Shown: positions 48,428 to 57,614 of the stretch, in pieces
Layout of the letters: every line of letters starts with the position of its first letter
How positions within the stretch are numbered: the stretch's first letter is position 1
NCBI RefSeq assembly: GCF_000069785.1
Contig: NC_010528.1
Coordinates: 310,001-374,000 of the forward strand
Length of the DNA stretch: 64,000 nucleotides
DNA from: Cupriavidus taiwanensis LMG 19424
GTDB taxonomy: Bacteria > Pseudomonadota > Gammaproteobacteria > Burkholderiales > Burkholderiaceae
Direction of reading: 5' to 3'
Made by a program: the position numbers and the translations under genes
The notes under the pieces: generated by a model
What the model saw: only the letters and a program-made list of their open reading frames with translations
Databases searched by the model: none
What the model was told of the DNA's origin: nothing

Positions 48428-48844
48428 ATGCCATGCCGGGGCAGGCCGCCGCATGGCTTCACGCTGATCGAAGTCATGATCACCGTGGCGGTCATCGCCA
48501 TTCTTGCCGCCGTCGCCATTCCCAACTACAGCCGTTACGTGGTGCGCTCGAACCGCGCGGCGATCGAATCGTTCATGCTGGAGGTCGCGGGCGCGCAGGA
48601 GCGCTTCCTGGTCGACAACCGCGCCTATGCCGCCACGCTCGGTGCGCTCGGCATGTCGGTGCCCGCAGGGCTGGCCACGCGCTACGACGTCACGGTGACA
48701 CCAAACGCGGCGCTGCCGCCGGGCTACCGCATCGTGGCCACGCCCAGGGGCAGCCAGCTCAGCGACACCGATTGCGGCACGCTGACGCTGACCAGCGCCG
48801 GCGCCAAATCCGCGTCGGGCGCCGGCACCGACTGCTGGAACTGA
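48428..48844 (+). CDS. pilE: Type IV pilin-like protein (PilE family)
   Basis: The 138-residue product is a prepilin: a short basic leader (MPCRGRPPHG), a PilD cleavage site G10/F11 with the FTLIEV sequence (Glu at +5), and a hydrophobic helix MITVAVIAILAAVAIPNY. The globular part ends with a Cys pair (SDTDCGTLTLTSAGAKSASGAGTDCWN) forming the pilin D-loop. The internal ATG at 48428 gives a normal leader; the upstream ATG at 48296 would give an unusually long one. It heads a tight six-gene operon, whereas pilE-like genes more often end such clusters. It may be a minor or major subunit. Confidence 0.87.
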   Translation: MPCRGRPPHGFTLIEVMITVAVIAILAAVAIPNYSRYVVRSNRAAIESFMLEVAGAQERFLVDNRAYAATLGALGMSVPAGLATRYDVTVTPNAALPPGYRIVATPRGSQLSDTDCGTLTLTSAGAKSASGAGTDCWN

Positions 48845-48846
48845 CC

Positions 48847-49341
48847 ATGCGGCCCACCCCTGCCCACGCGCATGACAGGCGGCTTTCCGCCTGGCGCGGC
48901 TTTACGCTGATCGAGCTGCTGTGCGCCTTGTCGGTGCTGGCGATCCTGGCGGTCGCGGCGGCGCCGTCCTTTGCCGCGCTGCTCGCCGGCCAGCGCGTGC
49001 GCAGCGCCTCGCTCGACCTGGCCTCGGCATTGGTGCTGGCGCGTAGCGAAGCGGTCAAGCGCAATGCCACGGTTTCGCTGGCGCCCACGGGCGCCGCCTG
49101 GACTGCCGGCTGGACGGTCAGCGCGGGCGCCGAGACGGTTCGTTCGTTCGGGCCCTATGGCGGCCTCACCATCACGCCCAGTGCGGCCGGCGGCCTGGCG
49201 CTTGGCAACGACGGCCGGCTGACCGGCGCGGCGATGACCTTCGAGCTTGCGCCCAGCGGCGACACCGGGGCCACGGCGCGCGTATGCGTGCAGGTCAGCG
49301 AGACCGGCCGCATCGCCTCCACCAACGGAGCCTGCACATGA
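48847..49341 (+). CDS. fimT: Type IV minor pilin FimT/GspH family
   Basis: The 164-residue product has a prepilin leader with cleavage at G18/F19, then FTLIELLCALSVLAILAVAAAPSFAALLAGQRVRSASLDLASALVLARSEAVKRN, the hallmark of GspH/FimT/FimU pseudopilins, and a C-terminal beta-rich domain ending in VCVQVSETGRIASTNGACT. Such proteins form the priming complex at the pilus tip. The start lies two bases after the preceding stop and its stop overlaps pilV (ATGA), so translation is coupled. Confidence 0.92.
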   Translation: MRPTPAHAHDRRLSAWRGFTLIELLCALSVLAILAVAAAPSFAALLAGQRVRSASLDLASALVLARSEAVKRNATVSLAPTGAAWTAGWTVSAGAETVRSFGPYGGLTITPSAAGGLALGNDGRLTGAAMTFELAPSGDTGATARVCVQVSETGRIASTNGACT

Positions 49342-49970
49342 CGCGCATCGCTTCGCGCATCCCGTCGCCGCGGCGGCGCCTGCCCGTGCGCCGTGCGCAG
49401 GGCGGCTTCCTGCTGATCGAAGTGCTGGTGGCCGTGGTGATCCTGCTGGTCGCGCTGCTGGGCACGGCCGGACTGGTGGCGCGCTCGGGGCAGACCGAGA
49501 TGGAGTCCTACCAGCGCGTGCAGGCGCTGGCGCTGCTGCAGGACATGGCCGCGCGCCTGAATGCCAACCGCCAGGTGGCGGCGTGCTATGCCAACGGCGC
49601 CGCCGGCATGCAGCTGGGCAGCGCGGCCGCGCCGCCGGCCGCGTGCACGCAGGGCAGCGCCGCGCAGAACGCCACCGCCGACGCCGACCTGCAGGCCTGG
49701 AACGCGGCCTTGCTCGGCAGCGCCGAGAAGCGCCCGGGCGCCAGCGCCGCCGATCCGGCGCAAGCCGTGGGCGCCATGATCGGCGCGCGCGGCTGCATCG
49801 AGACCGTCGACGCGGTCAACCAGGTCTACCGCATCACCGTGGCGTGGCAGGGCCTGGCCACCACGGGCGCACCGGCGCTGGGATGCGGCAAGGACCAGTA
49901 TGGCAACGACGCCTATCGCCGCGCGGTCAGCACCCAGATCCGCATCGGCACGCTCGGGACTGTGTCATGA
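49338..49970 (+). CDS. pilV: Type IV pilus modification/minor pilin PilV
   Basis: The 210-residue product has a basic leader and prepilin site G23/F24 (QGGFLLIEVLVAVVILLVALLGTAGLVARSGQTEMESYQRVQALALLQDMAARLNANR), matching PilV/GspI-type minor pilins. The C-terminal domain has several Cys residues (ACYANG, PAACTQG, ARGCIET, ALGCGKD) likely paired in disulfides. PilV helps prime pilus assembly and connects to PilY1. Both ends overlap neighbours by four bases. Confidence 0.93.
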   Translation: MTRIASRIPSPRRRLPVRRAQGGFLLIEVLVAVVILLVALLGTAGLVARSGQTEMESYQRVQALALLQDMAARLNANRQVAACYANGAAGMQLGSAAAPPAACTQGSAAQNATADADLQAWNAALLGSAEKRPGASAADPAQAVGAMIGARGCIETVDAVNQVYRITVAWQGLATTGAPALGCGKDQYGNDAYRRAVSTQIRIGTLGTVS

Positions 49971-51031
49971 CCGCGCCGCGCATCGCTGTGCCTGCCTTCC
50001 GCCGCGGCGCCACGCGCCTGCGCCGCCAGCGCGGCATCTCGCTGATCGAGCTGATGATCGGCATCACCATCGGCCTGGTGCTGCTGACCGCGCTGGCCGG
50101 CCTGTATTACGCCAACAGCCTGTCGCGCACCGAGTTCGCCAAGGCTGCCGAACAGGTTGAGAACGGGCGCTATGCGCTCGAGCAGATCCGGCGCGAAGTA
50201 GAGCTGGCCGGGTTCTTCGGCGTGGGCAATATCGCGCGCGGCAACAAGGCCGCGGAGCCGGCGCTGTGCGCGACCGATCCCGCCGCGCTGGGCTTCTCGC
50301 CCACCGCCGAGACCGTGCCGTTGGCGCTGACCGGCTATGCGCCGGGCGTGGCAGCCCCGTGCCTGCCGGATCTCGCAGCGACCTCCGAGGTGCTGGTGGT
50401 CCGCCGCGTGTCGACCACGCCGGTGGCCGCGCCTGCGCCGGGGTCGGCTTACCTGCAGGTGTCGGCGTGTTCGCAGGACGCGCAGAACTTCGTCTTCGAC
50501 GCCAGCGGCGCGGCGGCCTTCGGGCTGCGCACCAAGGCCTGCGATGCGGCGCAGCCGGCCGAATTGCGCCGGGCCATGGTGCGCATCTTCTACCTGGCCG
50601 GCTGCGACCGCTGCAGCAACGGCGGCGACGGCATTCCCACGCTGAAGATGGCCGAGCTGGTCAACGGCGCGTTCCAGTCGCGCTCGGTGGCACAGGGCGT
50701 ACAGGACATGCATGTGCAGTACGGCGTGGACCAGGACGGCAACGGTTCGGCCGACTGCTATGTGACCGATCCGCGCGCCAACAACAGCGGCGTGTGCACC
50801 GCCGTGCCGGGTTATGACTGGGGCGTGGCGATCAACAACCTGGCCAATGTCACCACCGTGCGCGTGCACTTGCTGGCGCGCACGCTGAAGCCTTCCGGCG
50901 GCCATACCGACAACCGCACCTACGAAATCGGCCGCGCGGTGGCCGCGGGTCCGTTCAACGACGGCTACAAGCGCCACGTCTACGCCCAGGTGGCGCGGCT
51001 GGTCAACGTGGCCGGCCTGCGCGAGCAATGA
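49967..51031 (+). CDS. pilW: Type IV minor pilin PilW
   Basis: The 354-residue product has a prepilin site G23/I24 with ISLIELMIGITIGLVLLTALAGLYYANSLSRTEFAKAAEQVENGRYALEQIRREVELAGFFG, the PilW/GspJ pattern, and a large C-terminal domain of about 290 residues. It joins the FimT-PilV-PilX tip complex that caps the pilus and carries PilY1. Its ATG overlaps the pilV stop and its stop overlaps the pilX ATG. Confidence 0.93.
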   Translation: MTAPRIAVPAFRRGATRLRRQRGISLIELMIGITIGLVLLTALAGLYYANSLSRTEFAKAAEQVENGRYALEQIRREVELAGFFGVGNIARGNKAAEPALCATDPAALGFSPTAETVPLALTGYAPGVAAPCLPDLAATSEVLVVRRVSTTPVAAPAPGSAYLQVSACSQDAQNFVFDASGAAAFGLRTKACDAAQPAELRRAMVRIFYLAGCDRCSNGGDGIPTLKMAELVNGAFQSRSVAQGVQDMHVQYGVDQDGNGSADCYVTDPRANNSGVCTAVPGYDWGVAINNLANVTTVRVHLLARTLKPSGGHTDNRTYEIGRAVAAGPFNDGYKRHVYAQVARLVNVAGLREQ

Positions 51032-51618
51032 CGCCATACCGGCACCACACTGCGATGAGAACCACGATCAAGTCAACCGGTGGCGCGCTGCGCCGCAGTC
51101 AATCCGGGGTCACGCTGGTGGTGACGCTGGTGTTCATGGTGATGTTCCTGATGATCGCGGTGGCCATGGTGAATTCCGGCCTGATCAACGTCAAGGTGGC
51201 ATCCAACCAGCAGCACAGCGCCGAGGCACGCGACGTGGCGCAGCAGGCGATCGAGCAGGTGATCAGCGACGACTTCACCAAGGCGCCGGTGGCGGTGGAC
51301 GTGCCAGTCGACGTGACCGGCGACGGCACCGCGGATTACGTGGCGCAGGTGGCCGTGCCTGCCTGCGTGACCAGCAAGCCGGTGGCCAAGGTGATCGATC
51401 CGGAGAAGCATCCCGAGGATGCCGAATGTACGCTCGGCAGCAGTACCGGCAACGGCAATCTCGTGGTGGGCCCGGGCGGCGCCAACGTGGTCAGCTCGCT
51501 TTGCAACGATACGCAGTGGGATGTCGCCGCCACAGTCAATGACGCCAACACCGGCACGGTCGCGACGGTGCACCAGGGCGTGGCCGTGCGCACGCTGTAT
51601 GGCTCCACCTGCCCCTGA
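51028..51618 (+). CDS. pilX: Type IV minor pilin PilX
   Basis: The 196-residue product has a leader ending SQSG with cleavage before VTLVVTLVFMVMFLMIAVAMVNSGLINVKVASNQQHSAEARDVAQQAIEQVISDD. The mature residue 5 is Val rather than Glu, as in PilX/GspK proteins that sit at the very tip. The globular part has a Cys pair. It is translationally coupled to pilW (ATGA at 51028) and followed by pilY1 after 42 bases. Confidence 0.9.
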   Translation: MTPYRHHTAMRTTIKSTGGALRRSQSGVTLVVTLVFMVMFLMIAVAMVNSGLINVKVASNQQHSAEARDVAQQAIEQVISDDFTKAPVAVDVPVDVTGDGTADYVAQVAVPACVTSKPVAKVIDPEKHPEDAECTLGSSTGNGNLVVGPGGANVVSSLCNDTQWDVAATVNDANTGTVATVHQGVAVRTLYGSTCP

Positions 51619-51660
51619 TTGCCACGGGCGCGCCGCAGATCTTTAAGAGGAAAAACCAGC

Positions 51661-54600
51661 ATGTCCATGTCCGCCCGCCGGCTTCGCGCCTATGCTGCCT
51701 GTGCCACGGCCCTGTTCGGGCTGGCCGCCGCGCCTGCGGCGCAGGCAGAAGACATCGACCTGTTCACCGGACTGCAGGCCAACGCCGGCGCGCGTCCCAA
51801 TGTGCTGCTGATCCTGGACAACGCCTCGGCATGGAACGCCAATGCGCAGGTCGATTGCGAAACCCCGGGCGTGGTGGGGCCGAACAACCTGAACAACAAC
51901 GTCGGCGCCGAGCAGTGCGCGCTGTACAAGGCGGTGTCGGACCTGATCCGCGACCCCAATACCACCGGCAAGATCAACCTCGGCGTGATGATGTTCGGGG
52001 GCAGCAACAACACCGGCGCCCAGTTCCGCTTCCCCAGCGTCACGCCGCCGACCGCGCCGTCCGGGCTGGTGCTGCTGGACCAGGCGGGCGGCGAGCAGAT
52101 GCTGGCGTTCATCAAGAGCATCGACCGCACCAAGGACAGCTCCAACAACTCGCAGGTCGGCGGTGCCATGCAGGAGGCCTGGGCGTTCTTCTCCGGCAAG
52201 ACCGGGCTGTCTGGCACCACCTACAAGTCGCCGATCAGCAATCCGTGCCAGAAGAACTTCATCATCTACATTGCCAACGCGCTCAACAACGGCAAGCCTC
52301 AGGACACCGGCCAGGACGCCTATAACAAGCTCAGGGAGGCGGGCGCCACCGCCGCGCAGCTCACGCCGATTCCGCTGTCCCGGGGCAACAACATCGACAA
52401 CTGGGGCGATGAGTGGGCGCGCTTCCTCAACGGCATGGACCTGAACGCGGCCAACAACGCGGGTTCGGTCACGGCGACGCGCCAGAACATCATCACCTAC
52501 ACCATTGGCGTCACGGACGGCAGCAAGCAGAGCCTGGACTACCTGGAGTTCGTCAACAGCATGGCCACCAAGGGCGGCGGTGGCAACTTCACGGTGCGGG
52601 CCGGCGACGACGACGCGCTGGCCAAGGCGCTGAAGGACATCTTCAACGAGATGCAGGCGGTCAACAACGTGTTCGCCTCGGTCAGCCTGCCGGTCAGCGT
52701 GAACGGGCAGGGCTCGTACCTGAACCAGGTCTACATCGGCATGTTCCGCCCGGACGGCAAGGCGCGCCCGCGCTGGGTCGGCAACCTCAAGCAATACAAG
52801 CTGGGCTACGACACCAACGGCAACCTGGTGATGCTCGATGCCGGCGTGCCGGGCGGCACCGATCAGACGTCGAAGAGCGCGATCAGCAATGCCGGCACCG
52901 GCTTTATCTCGCCCAATGCGCGCAGCTACTGGACCGAGGATCCGCCGAAGCAGGTGGCCAGTTCCAGCATCGTCACGGACTGGCCCGCCGACGGCTTCTG
53001 GAAGAATGCCTCGGCGCAGCTGCGCAACGCCAAGGACGCGCCCGATGGCGAGATCGTCGAAAAGGGCGGTGCCGGTGAAATGCTGCGCGCCGACTACCTG
53101 ACCAGCCAGGGCGCGCGCCGGCTGCTGACCTGTGCCGACGCCAAATGCACCAAGGGCACGCCGCTGGCCGCTTTCAGTGCCGCCAACAAGGCGCTGACCG
53201 AGGGCAACGGCCCGTCGCTGCTGAAAACCACGGCGGCCGACGTGGCCAACATGATCGACTGGGTGCGCGGCAAGGACGTCTTTGCCGCGCTGACCGGCAC
53301 CGATCCGAAAAAGGAAGCCGAGCCCGGCCCCGGCGGCAACGTCACGGTGCGCGGCTCGATCCACGGTGACGTGCTGCATTCGCGTCCGGTGGTGGTCGAC
53401 TACGGCGGCAGCACCGGCGTGGTAGTGTTCTACGGCGCCAATGACGGCGTGTTCCATGCCGTCAACGGCAACCGCACCGGCGCGATTTCCACCGGCGCCG
53501 GGCAGGTGCGCGCCGGCGGCGAGCTGTGGGGCTTTGTCGCGCCCGAGTTCTACGGCAAGCTGGCACGCCTTTACAACAACGCGCCCGAGGTGCGGCTGAC
53601 CGGCAGCCCGCAAGACACCGCCGAGGTCCAGTTCACGCCGCGCGACTATTTCTTCGACGGCACCACCACGGTCTACCAGAACCTGAGCAACCCGGCCGCG
53701 CCGCAGGTGACCATCTACCTGACCGCGCGGCGCGGCGGCCGCCTGGTGTATGCGCTCGACGTCAGCGATCCGGCGCAGCCGAAGTACCTGTGGAGCAAGA
53801 CCAGTGCCGATATCCCGGAACTGGGCCAGACCTGGTCTCAGCCGCGCGTGATGCGCGTGCGCGGCTACAGCACGCCGGTACTGATCATGGGAGCGGGCTA
53901 TGACCCGGACGGCGAAGACTCCGACCCGGCGCTCGGCGGCGAACCCACCGCGGCGAACAAGCAGGGCCGCGGCGTGCTCGTGCTCGACGCCGCCACGGGC
54001 AACGTGGTCTGGGCCGCGCTGGGCAGTTGCGCCGGCATCACCACCGGAACCTGCGTCACCATCGACAGCCGCGCGATCCCTTCGGACGTTGCCGTGGTCG
54101 ACCGCAACGGCGACGGCTATGCCGACAAGGCCTACGTCGGCGACGTGGGCGGCAATGTCTGGCGCATTGACTTCGGCGCGCTGGAAACCGACGTGCCGTC
54201 GACCTGGACCGTCGGCAAGCTGGCCCAGCTGGGCGGGGCGGTGAACACCAACGACGCGCGCAAGTTCCTCTATCCGCCCGATGTGGTTGCTACCGGCAAG
54301 TACGATGCCGTGATGATCGCCTCGGGCGACCGCGAGAAGCCGCTGTATTCGCTGAGCCAGACCCCGGGCGCGGCGCAGAACGTGCGCAACCGCTTCTTCA
54401 TGGTCAAGGACACGAACGTCGACGGCAGGCTGCCTTCGACCTGGACGGCGGTCAAGGCGGCCGATCTGGTCGATGCGACCAGCGTGGCCTATCGCGATTC
54501 GGCGGTGGCGAGCGGCTTCTACCTGTCGCTGGAATTCGGCGAGAAGGCGGTCAATGCGCCGCTGACCGTGGCGGGCTACACGTACTTCGGCACCAACACG

Positions 54601-54930
54601 CCTTCCAAGGTCCAGCCCGGCGCCTGCTATCCCGACCTCGGCGTGGCGCGCGGCTACGCAGTGTCGTTCCTGACCGGGCTTGGCATGAACAACGGGCCGC
54701 GCTATGTCACCTTCGACAACGGCGGGCTGCCGCCGTCTCCGGTGTTCGGCATGGTGTCGGTCACGCAGGCCGATGGCTCGACCCGGCTGGTGCCGGTGCT
54801 GATCGGCGGCGGCAAGGCGGGCGGCACCGGCGGCGACGACAAGTCTTCGCTGGGCGGCCAGGAAGTGAAACCCGCCAGCGCCGGCAAGCGCAAGCGCACC
54901 TACTGGTACACGCAGAGCGACAAGACCTGA
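51661..54930 (+). CDS. pilY1: Type IV pilus tip adhesin PilY1
   Basis: PilY1 is a pilus-tip protein that supports pilus extension, adhesion and surface sensing. The 1089-residue product has a signal peptide (ending APAAQAE), an N-terminal von Willebrand A-like region (about 45-340, NVLLILDNASAWN ... INLGVMMFGG ... IITYTIGVTDGSKQ), and a C-terminal beta-propeller (about 560-1000) with the calcium loop DRNGDGYADKAYVGDVGGNVWRIDF. The MIDAS DxSxS of typical domains reads DNASA, so metal binding there is doubtful. AAGAGG lies upstream of the ATG. It closes the minor-pilin operon and is convergent with the outer-membrane efflux gene. Confidence 0.95.
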   Translation: MSMSARRLRAYAACATALFGLAAAPAAQAEDIDLFTGLQANAGARPNVLLILDNASAWNANAQVDCETPGVVGPNNLNNNVGAEQCALYKAVSDLIRDPNTTGKINLGVMMFGGSNNTGAQFRFPSVTPPTAPSGLVLLDQAGGEQMLAFIKSIDRTKDSSNNSQVGGAMQEAWAFFSGKTGLSGTTYKSPISNPCQKNFIIYIANALNNGKPQDTGQDAYNKLREAGATAAQLTPIPLSRGNNIDNWGDEWARFLNGMDLNAANNAGSVTATRQNIITYTIGVTDGSKQSLDYLEFVNSMATKGGGGNFTVRAGDDDALAKALKDIFNEMQAVNNVFASVSLPVSVNGQGSYLNQVYIGMFRPDGKARPRWVGNLKQYKLGYDTNGNLVMLDAGVPGGTDQTSKSAISNAGTGFISPNARSYWTEDPPKQVASSSIVTDWPADGFWKNASAQLRNAKDAPDGEIVEKGGAGEMLRADYLTSQGARRLLTCADAKCTKGTPLAAFSAANKALTEGNGPSLLKTTAADVANMIDWVRGKDVFAALTGTDPKKEAEPGPGGNVTVRGSIHGDVLHSRPVVVDYGGSTGVVVFYGANDGVFHAVNGNRTGAISTGAGQVRAGGELWGFVAPEFYGKLARLYNNAPEVRLTGSPQDTAEVQFTPRDYFFDGTTTVYQNLSNPAAPQVTIYLTARRGGRLVYALDVSDPAQPKYLWSKTSADIPELGQTWSQPRVMRVRGYSTPVLIMGAGYDPDGEDSDPALGGEPTAANKQGRGVLVLDAATGNVVWAALGSCAGITTGTCVTIDSRAIPSDVAVVDRNGDGYADKAYVGDVGGNVWRIDFGALETDVPSTWTVGKLAQLGGAVNTNDARKFLYPPDVVATGKYDAVMIASGDREKPLYSLSQTPGAAQNVRNRFFMVKDTNVDGRLPSTWTAVKAADLVDATSVAYRDSAVASGFYLSLEFGEKAVNAPLTVAGYTYFGTNTPSKVQPGACYPDLGVARGYAVSFLTGLGMNNGPRYVTFDNGGLPPSPVFGMVSVTQADGSTRLVPVLIGGGKAGGTGGDDKSSLGGQEVKPASAGKRKRTYWYTQSDKT

Positions 54931-54960
54931 GCGTGGTGCCGGACGCCAAGCTGCGCGCCG

Positions 54961-56445
54961 CTAGCGTGGCGCTGACGCCATCGCGGCGTCTTCTTCCCAC
55001 CACCCGCCCCCCAGCGCCTGCAGCAGCGCCGCCGAATCCGCCAGCCGGTCGGCGCGCGCCTGCGCCAGTTCCAGCGCGGCCTGGCGCGACTGCCGCTCGG
55101 CATCCAGCAGCGCCAGCTGGCTGACGCCGCCGAGCCGGTACTGCTCCGACACCACCGCCAGCGTATCGCGCGCCTGCCGCGCGCCGTCGGCGCGTTCGCG
55201 CAGCGCGGCGGCGTCGGCCTCGAGCGCGCGCAGCGCATCGGCGACATCCTGCAGGCCCTGCAGCACGGCTTGCCGGTACGCGGCCAGCGACTGTTCATAC
55301 GCCGCTTCCGCCGCGCGCTTGCGCGCCTGCAGCTCGCCACCGCGGAACACCGGCTGCACCAGTCCCGCGGCCAGGCTCCAGACGTTGAGGCTGCTGAACA
55401 GGTCGCGCGCCGCGGTGGCCTGCGTGCCGCCGCTGGCGCTCAGCGTGACCTGCGGATAGAGGTTGGCGGTGGCCACGCCGATATTGGCCGAGGCCTGGTG
55501 CAGCAGCGCCTCGGCCGCGCGGATATCGGGCCGGCGGCGCGCCAGCGTCGCGGGCAGGCTCACCGGCAACGTGTCGGGCAGGTGCAGCGCATCGAGATGG
55601 AATTCCGGCAGCGCGGCCGACGCCGGAGTCTGGCCCGTGTAGACCGCGAGCTGGTGCCGGGTGGCATCGAGCTGGCGCTGCAGCGCCGGCACCAGCGCCC
55701 GGGTTTGCGCCAGCTCGGCGCGCCGGCGCTGCAGCTCGACGCGCGCGACGCCGCCTTCGCGCAGGCGTGCCTCGGTGATGCCGAGCTGGCGCTGCTGCGC
55801 CGCGACCATCGCGGCGGTATCGGACAGCTGCGCGCGCAGGCCGGCTTCGCGGATGGCGGCGGTGGCGACGTTGGCGGCCAGCGCCAGGCGCGCGGCCTCG
55901 AGTTCGTAGCGCTGGTAGTCCACCACCGCCTGCAGGCCTTCCAGCTCGCGCCGCTGGCCGCCGAACAGGTCCAGCGCGTACGACACCTGCACCGTCGCGC
56001 CGTACAGCGTGAACGGGCCGGGGCTGGGAATGGCGGTGATGCCCAGCGACTGGAAATCGACCTGCTGGCGCGAGGTGTCCAGCTTCGCGTCGATGGCAGG
56101 CCAGCGCGTCGCGCCGGTGCGGGCGGCCAGGTTTTCCTGCGCTTCCAGCAGCCGCGCGCGGGCCTGCGCCAGCGTCGGGCTGGCCGCGAGCGCGCTGCGG
56201 ATGGTGGCGTCCAGCGCCGGGCTGCGGAACAGCGTCCACCACTGCGCCGGGACATCGGCGCCGGCCGCCAGCGTCTGCGCGTGGGCCTGGCCGGGCGCGT
56301 CGGCACCGTCCGCGGCAACGGTTGCCACCGGCTGCGGACCCGGCACGTAGCCGGCGTCGTCCGGCGGCGCGGGCACGCGAAAATCGGGCCCGACCGCGCA
56401 GCCGCACAGCAGCGCGGCGGCGAACAGGGACGTCAGTCGTTGCAT
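54961..56445 (-). CDS. Outer-membrane efflux lipoprotein (NodT/OprM family)
   Basis: The 494-residue product is a TolC-like outer-membrane channel lipoprotein. The lipobox is LLCGC with acylated Cys16, then the family start AVGPDFRVPAPP, and two OEP repeats with long coiled coils (about 90-270 and 300-480), including LARRRPDIRAAEALLHQASANIGVATANLYPQVTLSASGG. It is the last gene of the tetR-hlyD-ATPase-permease-channel operon and supplies the outer-membrane duct. The ATG at 56445 is chosen because the lipobox is then at the correct distance; it lies 11 bases after the permease stop. Confidence 0.94.
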   Translation of the reverse strand: MQRLTSLFAAALLCGCAVGPDFRVPAPPDDAGYVPGPQPVATVAADGADAPGQAHAQTLAAGADVPAQWWTLFRSPALDATIRSALAASPTLAQARARLLEAQENLAARTGATRWPAIDAKLDTSRQQVDFQSLGITAIPSPGPFTLYGATVQVSYALDLFGGQRRELEGLQAVVDYQRYELEAARLALAANVATAAIREAGLRAQLSDTAAMVAAQQRQLGITEARLREGGVARVELQRRRAELAQTRALVPALQRQLDATRHQLAVYTGQTPASAALPEFHLDALHLPDTLPVSLPATLARRRPDIRAAEALLHQASANIGVATANLYPQVTLSASGGTQATAARDLFSSLNVWSLAAGLVQPVFRGGELQARKRAAEAAYEQSLAAYRQAVLQGLQDVADALRALEADAAALRERADGARQARDTLAVVSEQYRLGGVSQLALLDAERQSRQAALELAQARADRLADSAALLQALGGGWWEEDAAMASAPR

Positions 56446-56456
56446 GAGCCGCTCCT

Positions 56457-57614
56457 TCAATCGAGCGTGCGCCGGTAGAAACGCACCGCGATCGCCATCA
56501 CCACCACGATAAACAGCGCCATCGGCCACAGATTGGGCCACAGCTCGAACCAGCCGTTGCCCTTGAGCAGGATGCCGCGCACCATGCGGTGGAAATAGGT
56601 CATCGGCAGGATGTTGCCGATCGCCTGCGCCCAGCCCGGCATGCCGGCAAACGGGAACATGAAGCCGGACAGCAGGATGTTGGGCAGGAAGTAGAAAAAC
56701 GTCAGCTGCATCGCCTGCAGCTGGTTCTGCGCCAGCGACGACAGCGTGATGCCCACGGTCAGGTTGGCCGCGATGAACAGCAGCGCCGCCAGGTACACCG
56801 CCAGCACCGAGCCGACAAAGGGCACGCTGAAGATCCAGCGCGCGGCCAGCAGCACGATGGTGGACTGGATCAGCCCGATGAAGATGTACGGCACGATCTT
56901 GCCGGTCATCACCTCGAGCGGCCGCACCGGCGTGGCCAGCAGGTTCTCCATGGTGCCGCGCTCGCGCTCCCGCGTCATTGCCAGGCCGGTCATCATCACC
57001 ATCGTCATCGTCAGGATCACGCCCATCAGGCCAGGGACGATGTTGTACTGGGTGATGCCTTCCGGGTTGTAGAGCCGCTGCACCTGCACGTCGAAAGGCG
57101 GCCTGCCACCCGCCAGTGGCGCCAGCGCGCCCTTCAGGTCATGCGTGGCCACGCGGTAGGGCAGCTGCGGCAGCGCGGCGATGGCCTGGCCGGTGGCAGA
57201 AGGATCCGTGGCGTCGGCCTCGACCAGCAGCGCGGGCCGTTCGCCGCGCAGCAGCCGACGCGTGAAGTCGGGCGGGATGGTCAGTACGAACTGCACCTCG
57301 CCTTTCATCAGCGCTTCGCGCCCGGCGCGCTCGTCGGGCAGCGTGCCGACCAGCTTGAAGTAGGTCGACTGCTCCATGCTGGCGATGAACGAGCGCGTGA
57401 ACTCGCTCTGGTCGGCGGCGATCACCGCAGTCGGCAGCTGGCGCGGGTCGGTATTGATGGCAAAGCCGAACAGCAGCAGCTGCATGATCGGCAGGCCGAC
57501 GATCATGCCGAAGGTGACGCGGTCGCGCCGCAGCTGCAGGAATTCCTTCAGCACGATGCTCCACCAGCGCTGCAGCGAGAAGCGCGCCGATGCTGAAGCA
57601 GTGGCCGGCGTCAT
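56457..57614 (-). CDS. ABC-2 type transporter permease
   Basis: The 385-residue inner-membrane permease has an N-terminal span, a periplasmic domain of about 130 residues, and five further spans. LATPVRPLEVMTGKIVPYIFIGLIQSTIVLLAARWIFSVPFVGS and ILLSGFMFPFAGMPGWAQAIGNILPMTYFHRMVRGILLKG are the ABC-2 (YbhS/YhhJ-like) signatures. Related exporters usually have two different permeases; only one is present, so a homodimer is implied. Its start overlaps the ATPase stop by four bases. Confidence 0.94.
   Translation of the reverse strand: MTPATASASARFSLQRWWSIVLKEFLQLRRDRVTFGMIVGLPIMQLLLFGFAINTDPRQLPTAVIAADQSEFTRSFIASMEQSTYFKLVGTLPDERAGREALMKGEVQFVLTIPPDFTRRLLRGERPALLVEADATDPSATGQAIAALPQLPYRVATHDLKGALAPLAGGRPPFDVQVQRLYNPEGITQYNIVPGLMGVILTMTMVMMTGLAMTRERERGTMENLLATPVRPLEVMTGKIVPYIFIGLIQSTIVLLAARWIFSVPFVGSVLAVYLAALLFIAANLTVGITLSSLAQNQLQAMQLTFFYFLPNILLSGFMFPFAGMPGWAQAIGNILPMTYFHRMVRGILLKGNGWFELWPNLWPMALFIVVVMAIAVRFYRRTLD

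Noticed and set aside
51643..53613. 656-codon minus-strand frame
   Set aside because: Antisense shadow of pilY1; no start signal or domain.
55270..56478. 402-codon plus-strand frame
   Set aside because: Antisense shadow of the outer-membrane efflux gene, Arg/Gly/Gln rich with no motif.
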